From contig JBFLYK010000006.1 in the NCBI GenBank assembly GCA_040756995.1, forward strand, positions 132,649 to 196,648: a stretch of 64,000 nt of DNA. The letters run 5' to 3'. Under the pieces are notes generated by a model that made no database searches, was not told the origin of the DNA, and saw only the letters and a program-made list of their open reading frames with translations. Shown in pieces: positions 26,264 through 32,351 of the stretch. The DNA is from BP-133 sp040756995. GTDB taxonomy: Bacteria; Actinomycetota; Acidimicrobiia; IMCC26256; BP-133. Position numbers and translations under genes: made by a program. Positions within the stretch are counted from its first letter, which is position 1. Every line of letters starts with the position of its first letter.

Positions 26264-27046
26264 GTGGCCGCCCGTCCGCCGATCCCCGATGTCAGGCTCT
26301 CGAGCGGCGGCCCGATGCCGCTGGTGGGGCTCGGGACATGGGAGTTGTCCGGCGAGGAGGGATACCGGACCGTCCGCACCGCGCTCGATCTGGGCTACCG
26401 GCTCATTGACACGGCAACGATGTACGGCAACGAGGCCGAGATCGGTCGGGCGATCCGCGACAGTCGCATCCCTCTCGGGGAGCTGTTTGTCACGACGAAA
26501 CTGCAGCCGGGCGACGCCGGAAAGGAACGGGAGACGATCCACGCCAGCCTGCGTGCGCTCAGACTGGAGCGGGTCGACCTCTGGCTGGTGCACTGGCCGC
26601 CCCCCGATCGGCTCCTGGTGCGGACCTGGGAGCGGGTGCTGGCCGCCCGGGACGACGGACTGGCCGCCGCCGTCGGGGTCAGCAACTACAGCATCCCCCA
26701 GATTGACCGGCTCGTCGCCGAGACCGGGGAAGGGCCGGTCGTCAATCAGATCCCGTGGGCGCCGGCGCTGTTCGACCCCGGCCTGCTGGCCGCCAGTCGG
26801 GAGCGCGGCGTTGTCCTCGAGGGATATTCGCCGTTCAAGAACACCAACCTCGCGGACCCCGAGCTACTCGCCATCGCCGGTCACCACGGCGTCACCGCGG
26901 CCCAGGTGGTGGTGCGGTGGCACATCCAGCACGAGATCGTCGTGATCCCGAAGTCGGCGTCGGCGGCGCGCCTCGAGCAGAACCTCGATGTGTTGCACTT
27001 CGAGCTGTCCGACGCCGAGATGCGGACCCTCGATCGCTGGCATTGA
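26264..27046 (+). CDS. Aldo/keto reductase
   Basis: This 260-residue NADPH-dependent (beta/alpha)8 reductase has the complete catalytic tetrad: Asp49, Tyr54, Lys79 and His110, in LIDTATMYGNE, TTKL and LVHW. The C-terminal IPKSAS binds the cofactor phosphate in the family. It resembles bacterial AKR5-like 2,5-diketogluconate reductases in length and motifs. It starts at GTG 26264 and follows the methyltransferase closely. It converges with the exporter permease pseudogene, with no gap. Carbonyl substrate unknown. Confidence 0.88.
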   Translation: MAARPPIPDVRLSSGGPMPLVGLGTWELSGEEGYRTVRTALDLGYRLIDTATMYGNEAEIGRAIRDSRIPLGELFVTTKLQPGDAGKERETIHASLRALRLERVDLWLVHWPPPDRLLVRTWERVLAARDDGLAAAVGVSNYSIPQIDRLVAETGEGPVVNQIPWAPALFDPGLLAASRERGVVLEGYSPFKNTNLADPELLAIAGHHGVTAAQVVVRWHIQHEIVVIPKSASAARLEQNLDVLHFELSDAEMRTLDRWH

Positions 27047-27702
27047 TCAGGTCTCGCCGCGGTGGGCCGCCAGCCGGGCGGAGAGGAGCCAGGCGGCGGC
27101 GGTGACGGCGACACCGACGGCAGCCGGTAGGAGTGGAAGGGGTTCGGATCGTGCTGCCGACGCAGTGGTCCGGATCGCGGCGTTGGCCGGCGACGCCGCG
27201 GCAGCCAGGCTGACCAGACTCAGCGAGACGGTGGCCAGATGGCGTAGCCCGTCCGGCGCAGGACGGGCGGATTGCACAGCGCACCGATGGCCGTGCCCAG
27301 CAGGACACACAGCAGGGACGACGCCGCGGCGCTTCCGGCGACGGCGGCGACTGTTCGGCCCCCGGCCGGGCCCTTGCTGATGGCGGATGCCCAGGCCGTA
27401 CCGAAGGCCATGAGGACGAGGCCGCCACCGGCGGCGACGGTGAGCGCCGCGACATGGAGCCGTTCGCTGCGGCCGCCGGCCGCGGCGCAGGCCCGGGCGC
27501 TTCCCGGTTCGCCGGTGAGGACGGTGCGGGTGAGCCAGCACACCGCCGGGAGCAGCATGGCGGCCGTCCAGCTGAGCGAGTCGCCGAGCGGCTGTCCGGG
27601 ATGCGATCCCACGACCACGAGCAGGGCGTAACACAACGTCGGCGGTAGCCACCGCTGCGACCGGAGGAGCAAGGCCAGCTGGTAGCGGATCAGTGCGCCC
27701 AT
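27047..27702 (-). pseudogene. ABC-2-like permease, frameshifted
   Basis: Two open frames together encode one membrane protein. From the ATG at 27702, five or so helices run to about 27230, where the frame ends after TGYAIWPPSR. From about 27240 a second frame (-1/+2) continues with hydrophobic helices (LATVSLSLVSLAAAAS and LPAAVGVAVTAAAWLL) and ends at 27047. One added base near TGGCCACC would restore a single protein of about 218 residues. The start lies four bases after the ATPase stop, as expected for a paired permease. It is either a real pseudogene or a sequencing error. Confidence 0.7.
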
Positions 27703-27706
27703 CGCC

Positions 27707-28549
27707 TCACCGCCCTGCCTGTTCGACCCGGCGGACGCGCAGCCCGAGCGCCGGGTCGAGGACCAGACGCAGCACCTCATCGGACGAGCCGGCGTCGACG
27801 GCCAACTCGACCGCGCCGCTCTCGAGCAGCCGGGCGTGTTGGAGGCCGTCGTAAGTGGCCGAGAGCAGCTCGGCGACCCGGGGCCCGGCGACCTCGATCA
27901 GCATGGTCGTCCCATCAGCCCGTGCGGCGGCAGCCGGGTCGGTGCGGCGTTCGACCCGAGACGCCTCGACCACCCAGCGCTCGGTCACGAGCCCGGCCAT
28001 CGCCGCCGGATCGTGGTCGACGAACACCGTGGCCGCGCCCGCCGCCTGCCGCTCACCCACCGCCTCCCGCAGGGCGACCCGGGCGGCCCGGTCCAAGCCG
28101 GTGGCCGCCTCGTCGAGGACGAGCACCGGCGGACGGGCCATGAACCCCTGGACCAGCGCCACCTTCTGGGCTGTCCCCTTGGAGAGACTTGCCATCGGCC
28201 AGCGAATGAAGGGTGTCAGGCCGAACCGGGCCGACCAGTCATCGATCGCTTCATCGATGTCGGGCCCGGCAACGCCGTGCACCCGGCCCAGGTGCGTCAG
28301 GTATTGGCGCACCGTCAACGGCAGCGCGGCGTTGAACCGCTCCGGCACGTAGGCCGTGGCGACCCGGCCGTGGACGGTGCCCCGGCTCGGTCTCGTCACC
28401 CCGGCCAGGACCCGCAGCAGCGTCGATTTTCCGCTTCCGTTGCGCCCGTCGACCCTGATGACGGCGCCGGCGGTCACATCCACGCTGACATCGCGGACCA
28501 CCCACGGCCCCCGCTTGTAGCGCTTGGCGACGGCGGTCAGCGACAGCAT
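27707..28549 (-). CDS. ABC transporter ATP-binding protein (exporter type)
   Basis: This 280-residue ATPase has Walker A GRNGSGKST at about 37-45 and Walker B VLVLDEAATGLD, with the switch His in FVDHDP. The signature is unusual: LSKGTAQK in place of LSGGQ. The last 75 residues are an extra domain, as in CcmA-like exporters. I chose the ATG at 28549, where family similarity begins; the frame is open much further upstream without similarity. GACAAT six bases before the ATG could serve as a -10 box. Its partner permease is frameshifted, so the transporter may be inactive. Confidence 0.82.
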   Translation of the reverse strand: MLSLTAVAKRYKRGPWVVRDVSVDVTAGAVIRVDGRNGSGKSTLLRVLAGVTRPSRGTVHGRVATAYVPERFNAALPLTVRQYLTHLGRVHGVAGPDIDEAIDDWSARFGLTPFIRWPMASLSKGTAQKVALVQGFMARPPVLVLDEAATGLDRAARVALREAVGERQAAGAATVFVDHDPAAMAGLVTERWVVEASRVERRTDPAAAARADGTTMLIEVAGPRVAELLSATYDGLQHARLLESGAVELAVDAGSSDEVLRLVLDPALGLRVRRVEQAGR

Positions 28550-28550
28550 G

Positions 28551-28644
28551 GTCCCATTGTCGACCCCGCGGCCGCAGCAGTTGAGTCGCCCCTGAACCAC
28601 ACGGCTTTGGGCGGTCGAATCGGTCAAGAGTCGACAATTGGGAC
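28551..28644. repeat. Imperfect inverted repeat upstream of the ABC ATPase gene
   Basis: GTCCCATTGTCGAC (28551-28564) mirrors GTCGACAATTGGGAC (28630-28644) with one extra base, spaced by 65 bp. The left arm lies directly beside the ATPase start codon. It could be a paired operator or the ends of a tiny element. Confidence 0.5.
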
Positions 28645-28665
28645 GGATCGCTTGGCGGCAAGCCC

Positions 28666-29061
28666 TCAGCTGGAGGCCTGCCAGCACAGCAGGGCGAGAA
28701 TCGGCCAGACCAGCGGGACTGGCAGCCGGAGAACGTTCCGGGGCCGATGGCGGACGGTCCAGAGCGCGACGGCGGTCGCGGCCAGCCACATGGCGGAGAC
28801 CCAACGCAAAGTTGCCGTTCTTGGGTTGGCGTCCTCGGCCACGGCCAGCGTGATCAGCACGCCTCCGAGGGCGAAGGCGAACAGGCCCACCAGGTGCCAG
28901 GTCACCCGCAGCATGGCGACGGTCAGCGACGGCGGCCCGACCACCGTTCCCGGAAGGCGCTCCTCGGTCAGCGTCGGCAGCACGGCGACGAAGCCCACGA
29001 TCTCGTGCCCTCCGGCCAACAGCACGCTCATCAAGCCGGCAATTCCCAGTCCCACGTCCAT
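28666..29061 (-). CDS. Four-helix membrane protein of unknown function
   Basis: This 131-residue protein has four predicted membrane helices (about 4-28, 46-70, 84-102 and 110-127) and few charged residues outside loops. A GHE motif occurs near residue 18 and WH near residue 55; such histidines could bind metal or heme, but this is speculation. GGGAGGTG precedes the ATG. It lies 116 bp upstream of the ATPase gene on the same strand and may or may not be in its operon. I do not recognise the family. Confidence 0.65.
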   Translation of the reverse strand: MDVGLGIAGLMSVLLAGGHEIVGFVAVLPTLTEERLPGTVVGPPSLTVAMLRVTWHLVGLFAFALGGVLITLAVAEDANPRTATLRWVSAMWLAATAVALWTVRHRPRNVLRLPVPLVWPILALLCWQASS

Positions 29062-29133
29062 CGGCGCACCTCCCGGCTCACGTCACGGTGGCTGACGGAG
29101 ACCCCCGCTCTGGCCAGACCGAAACGCCAGGTC

Positions 29134-29139
29134 TATCGT
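29134..29139 (+). promoter_or_regulatory. Leaderless -10 box of the cupredoxin gene
   Basis: TATCGT lies seven bases before the ATG at 29147, and no ribosome site is visible. It matches the TANNNT spacing seen for other genes in the window. Confidence 0.55.
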
Positions 29140-29146
29140 CAGCCTC

Positions 29147-29536
29147 ATGGGGAATACGACGAAGCTCGGCGCCGTCGTCATCGCCATCGCTGGGCTCCTC
29201 ACCACCATTGGGATGGTGTCCCACGAGGAAGCGGGGGCGACGCCGGCGTTCACGGTCCAAGAGGGCAACCCGACGATCACCATCACGAACGAGGGCACCT
29301 ACTTCACGTTCAACCCGACCAGTCTGGAGGCCAAGGTCGGGCAACCCATCACCGTCACGAACCAGGATTCCTATGGGGTTCACAGTGTGACCGAGAAGAG
29401 CCGCTCCTTCTCCGTGGACGTCCCGCCGAAGGAAAGCAGGACGCTGACGGTGACGAAGGCGGGGAACTACGAGTACCTCTGCGATTGGCACACTGACGCC
29501 CACCAACCAAAGTACGCGTCGCTGAACGTCTCCTGA
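29147..29536 (+). CDS. Exported cupredoxin (plastocyanin/azurin-like)
   Basis: This 129-residue protein has a signal or anchor helix (about 6-25) and one cupredoxin domain. Type 1 copper ligands fit His79 (GVHSV), Cys112 and His115 (LCDWH). The residue at the usual axial Met position, five after His115, is Gln120, as in stellacyanin; His119 is next to it. Such proteins carry electrons or copper outside the membrane. Transcription appears leaderless from TATCGT. It converges with the OsmC genes across a GC hairpin. Confidence 0.85.
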   Translation: MGNTTKLGAVVIAIAGLLTTIGMVSHEEAGATPAFTVQEGNPTITITNEGTYFTFNPTSLEAKVGQPITVTNQDSYGVHSVTEKSRSFSVDVPPKESRTLTVTKAGNYEYLCDWHTDAHQPKYASLNVS

Positions 29537-29571
29537 GCGGCTCCGTCGAGGGCGCCCAGGTAGCGGTGGAC

Positions 29572-29613
29572 GGGGCCGGGGCACTCCGCGGCAACCGTGA
29601 GGTCCCCGGCCCC
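29572..29613. terminator. GC hairpin between convergent cupredoxin and OsmC genes
   Basis: GGGGCCGGGG (29572-29581) pairs perfectly with CCCCGGCCCC (29604-29613) across a 22-nt loop, in the 114-bp gap between two convergent genes. It could end transcription in both directions. Confidence 0.55.
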
Positions 29614-29650
29614 AGCCGGTGGGCGGCCGCCATCGCCGCCGGGGCGGACG

Positions 29651-30166
29651 TCAGAGCTTCTTGACCTCGGAGCGGATCGGTGTGCCCTTCAGGACGTTCT
29701 GGGTGACGGGCGAGCCGTTCTCGGCGGCCACCCGGATCTCCTCGAGGACGGCGGGGTCGGCGTCGGTGTCGACCTCGACGGTGTAGGAGATGTTGAGGTA
29801 ACCGGGAGGCACGCTCGGGTCAAGGGCCAGGTAGCCGCGCAGGTCGTAGTCGCCGCGGGTTTCGATGCGGAGGGCCCGGAAATCGATTCCCCGCCGGTTG
29901 GCGTGGGTCACCCACCCGATCTGGAGGCACGTGCCGACGGCGGCCAGGAGGAGCTCCATGGGGTCGATGGCCTTGTCGGTTCCCCCGAGCGGGGTGGGCT
30001 CGTCGGTCTCGATCGTGAAGGAGCGGGCGGTGGTGCGGGCCAGCGACCCGTCGACCCACTCGGTCACAGTGGTGAAGCTGCCCTGGGCGAGTGCGGGATC
30101 GTTGCGGATGGCCTCTTTCGTCTGGTCGAAGGTGTCCATGTCGAGGTTGAAGCAGCTGCGGGTCAT
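29651..30166 (-). CDS. OsmC-family protein, copy B
   Basis: This 171-residue protein has the OsmC/Ohr fold: T-x-E-W then ARSFTIETDEP, the PMELLLAAVGTC helix with Cys at about 92, and a C-terminal SPV segment. OsmC peroxidases use two Cys. Here the first is present (GTC), but the second position is Ser (GSPV), so the normal disulfide cycle cannot form. GGAAGGAGG precedes the ATG. The start overlaps the copy A stop as ATGA, so the tandem paralogues are coupled. A role as organic-peroxide or acyl-thioester enzyme is family inference. Confidence 0.85.
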   Translation of the reverse strand: MTRSCFNLDMDTFDQTKEAIRNDPALAQGSFTTVTEWVDGSLARTTARSFTIETDEPTPLGGTDKAIDPMELLLAAVGTCLQIGWVTHANRRGIDFRALRIETRGDYDLRGYLALDPSVPPGYLNISYTVEVDTDADPAVLEEIRVAAENGSPVTQNVLKGTPIRSEVKKL

Positions 30167-30681
30167 GTTCCTCCTTCCACCCAACCCCTGAGCGGGGTGG
30201 CGTTCTTCACGTTGTCGAACATCGGGGAGGTCGCTTCGACGCCGGCCCTGATCTCCTCCAGGGTCTCGGGCGGCGCGTCGCTGTCGACCCGGACGGTGTA
30301 TTCGATCGACTGGAACCCCGGCCGGGCGTCACCACCCAAGCCCAGGTAGCCGCGCATGTCGTAGCTACCGGTCACCTGGACTTCGAGGCTCCGGTACTCG
30401 ATGCCCCGCTGCACGGCGTGGGTGACCCACCCCACCGTGATGCACGTTCCGACGGCGGCGAGGACGAGCTCCATGGGGTCGACGGCGGCGTCCGTGCCGC
30501 CGAGGACGGTTGGCTCGTCGGTCTGGAGCGTGAACGAGCGCGCCGTGGTCCGGGCCCGGGCGCCCTCCTCCCAGGTCGTCACGGTGGTGAACGAAGCCAG
30601 CCCGGTGCTGGGATCGGCCGCCACCGCCGCCCGGGTGGCCTCGTAGGCCGACAGGTCAACGGTGGAACGCCGCTTCGCCAC
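30163..30681 (-). CDS. OsmC-family protein, copy A
   Basis: This 172-residue paralogue of the downstream gene shares SFTTVT, RARTTARSFTLQTDEP, the DPMELVLAAVGTC helix and a WVTHAVQRGI segment. It also keeps only the first Cys and has Ser at the second (TSPMFDNV). The start at GTG 30681 has a purine-rich GAGGCGAG site and lies just downstream of a perfect palindrome. It is divergent from a GntR regulator, which is the likely controller. Tandem duplication with coupling suggests the two form a heteromer or act on related substrates (inference). Confidence 0.85.
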   Translation of the reverse strand: MAKRRSTVDLSAYEATRAAVAADPSTGLASFTTVTTWEEGARARTTARSFTLQTDEPTVLGGTDAAVDPMELVLAAVGTCITVGWVTHAVQRGIEYRSLEVQVTGSYDMRGYLGLGGDARPGFQSIEYTVRVDSDAPPETLEEIRAGVEATSPMFDNVKNATPLRGWVEGGT

Positions 30682-30690
30682 GCTCGCCTC

Positions 30691-30706
30691 ATTTGTCCGG
30701 ACAAAT
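30691..30706. promoter_or_regulatory. Perfect palindrome between osmC pair and gntR: likely GntR operator
   Basis: ATTTGTCCGGACAAAT is a perfect 16-bp palindrome between divergent genes. Its arms, ATTTGT and ACAAAT, equal those of the Bacillus AraR operator, which is also read by a GntR-type helix-turn-helix. It lies 10 bp before the copy A start codon, a position suited to repression. Confidence 0.75.
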
Positions 30707-30792
30707 CCGCCGAGGAGTGTACTCTTCCCTGCGGTGATGTCCAGTGGGCGCCGCACCGACCCCGAACAGAGAAGGAAGTCTGCGGTTCCGTG

Positions 30793-31500
30793 ATGCCGGC
30801 TGAGTCAGCTCCGCCGCTGTGGGCCGCGGTGCTCGACGACCTCCGCACCCGGCTGGCCAGGGGCGAGTTTGCCGAGCGGTTCCCGACCGACCGGGAGCTG
30901 ACCGCTCACTACGGGATCAGCCGGCACACCGCCCGGGAAGCGGTGCGGCGGCTGGGGGTCGTCGACCGGCGTCCTCGCCTCGGAGGACGGATCCGCCGGC
31001 CACCCACCGCCCTGGAGAACCTCGGCGCGACGCTACAGGCGCTCGGTGTCCGCCTCACCCTGGCCGGCGCCAGCCGCCGGCGGCGCCGTTCCCGCCGCAT
31101 CGCCTCGGCTCTCGGCGTGACCGAGGCCAAGCCCATGGACGTTCTGGTTCAAGTTCTGCTGGCCGACGGCCAGCCGCTGCTCGTCTCCGAGCTCTGGCTC
31201 CCCGCCGGGTGCCCGCTGTCGGACGCCGATGTCGCTCCGCTCCTCGGAGTTGGGGCCTCGTCCGAGATCGCCCGGGTCGTCGACGAGTCGGTGCTCCCCG
31301 CTGTCGCCACCGCCGAAACCTCGGACGCGCTCAACCTCCCGGCCGGTGCTGCGGTCTTCTGCGCCGACCAGCTCATCGCAGTCCCGGACCATCCCGGCGC
31401 CTGGCATCGGGCCTTCATCCGGCCGGAACGGTATCGCTGCGTCGTCCGTTGGGAACCGGCATCGGATGGTCCGAACCCCTGGCCCTGCCCGACGAGATAA
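30793..31500 (+). CDS. GntR-family regulator, HutC/UTRA subgroup
   Basis: This 235-residue regulator has an N-terminal GntR winged helix (about 8-70: L-x-T-RLARGEF-x-ERFPTDRELTAHYGISRHTAREAVRRL) and a C-terminal UTRA effector domain (about 85-230). The recognition helix is complete. GAAGGAAG lies 14 bases before ATG 30793 and 11 before an in-frame GTG at 30790, so the exact start is open. It is divergent from the OsmC pair with a palindrome between them. UTRA domains bind sugars, fatty acids or other small metabolites; the ligand is unknown. Confidence 0.88.
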   Translation: MPAESAPPLWAAVLDDLRTRLARGEFAERFPTDRELTAHYGISRHTAREAVRRLGVVDRRPRLGGRIRRPPTALENLGATLQALGVRLTLAGASRRRRRSRRIASALGVTEAKPMDVLVQVLLADGQPLLVSELWLPAGCPLSDADVAPLLGVGASSEIARVVDESVLPAVATAETSDALNLPAGAAVFCADQLIAVPDHPGAWHRAFIRPERYRCVVRWEPASDGPNPWPCPTR

Positions 31501-31580
31501 CGGCCCGAGAGCACACCCCGTTGGACGGCAGGCTCAAGCGACTCGACGCGGGACGGCTGAGACGACGATGAGCCGGGGAT

Positions 31581-31976
31581 TTACGTCGGCGCTGCAACCT
31601 TCAGACCAAGCTCCTCGGCGACGGTCTTCATCCGGGCGTCATAGGTGACGATCTGGCCAAGATCCTCGCCAAGTTGCTGGGCGGTGGCGAGATGGATGGC
31701 GTCAAGTGTCCGCATCTCTTCGGGGAGTAGGCCTCCAGCAGCACGCAAAACGGTGTCGCTCACCCGGACCAGGTCGATGCGGGCGAGGACAGCCTCGCCC
31801 CGGCGGGTGGCCGCCGGGCCGGACGGCAGGAGTGCCCGGCCCACCTCGGCCCGTGCCAAGGCGCTCGAGACGTAGGGTTTGCGGCGTCGGAGGTAGCGAC
31901 GGAGCGCGCTCGATTCCGGCTCGGCGACGACCAGCTTCACGATGGCGGACGAGTCGAGGTACGTCGCCCTCGTCAC
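31581..31976 (-). CDS. VapC-like PIN-domain toxin, module 1
   Basis: This 131-residue PIN nuclease has all acidic metal ligands: Asp8 (YLDSSA), Glu44, Asp92 (TLDAIHLATA) and Asp113 (TYDARM). VapC toxins cut tRNA or rRNA at specific sites. The start overlaps the antitoxin stop as ATGA. The module lies between the GntR gene and a flavoprotein, with no remains of a mobile element next to it. RNA target unknown. Confidence 0.88.
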   Translation of the reverse strand: MTRATYLDSSAIVKLVVAEPESSALRRYLRRRKPYVSSALARAEVGRALLPSGPAATRRGEAVLARIDLVRVSDTVLRAAGGLLPEEMRTLDAIHLATAQQLGEDLGQIVTYDARMKTVAEELGLKVAAPT

Positions 31977-32248
31977 CGCTCGTCGCGCCGCAGTCGCTCA
32001 AGGACGGCTGACGGCGCGTCGTGCCCCGTCGGCACCGGCAGCGGGTCGGGGAGATCGTCGAGGTCTCCTTCCCCGGGCACAATTTCACCGGACGCCCGGA
32101 GCCGTTCCAGCGGGCTTCCACCCGGCACGGGCGCGAGGATGGCCACCGGCCGCCCGCGGTCAGTGACCTCGATGGTCTCCCCGCGAGCGACGAGGCGCAG
32201 CAACTCGCTCGCCCGCTGCCGGAGCTCGCGCACGCCAACACTTAGCAT
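31973..32248 (-). CDS. Phd/YefM-type antitoxin of VapC module 1
   Basis: This 91-residue antitoxin begins with the Phd/YefM fold (VGVRELRQRASELLRLVARGETIEVTDRGRPVAIL), which dimerises and binds DNA. The acidic C-terminal half (about 50-91) would wrap the toxin. A perfect palindrome overlaps the start codon, as expected for autoregulation. A near-TANNNT box (TACAAA) six bases upstream and no ribosome site suggest a leaderless start. Confidence 0.85.
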   Translation of the reverse strand: MLSVGVRELRQRASELLRLVARGETIEVTDRGRPVAILAPVPGGSPLERLRASGEIVPGEGDLDDLPDPLPVPTGHDAPSAVLERLRRDER

Positions 32249-32266
32249 GTGCTATTTGTAGCACAT
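32247..32266 (-). promoter_or_regulatory. Palindromic operator of VapBC module 1
   Basis: ATGTGCTA and TAGCACAT form perfect 8-bp arms around TTTG. The palindrome covers the first two bases of the antitoxin start codon and the candidate -10 region, so bound antitoxin-toxin complex would block polymerase directly. Confidence 0.75.
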
Positions 32267-32351
32267 TGTCGATACACCTGCCCCCAGAATTCGCATCAGT
32301 ATTCGGTGAGGCAGCCGGCCCCCGGCGAGGAATGAGCCTCGTCTCCTCGGA

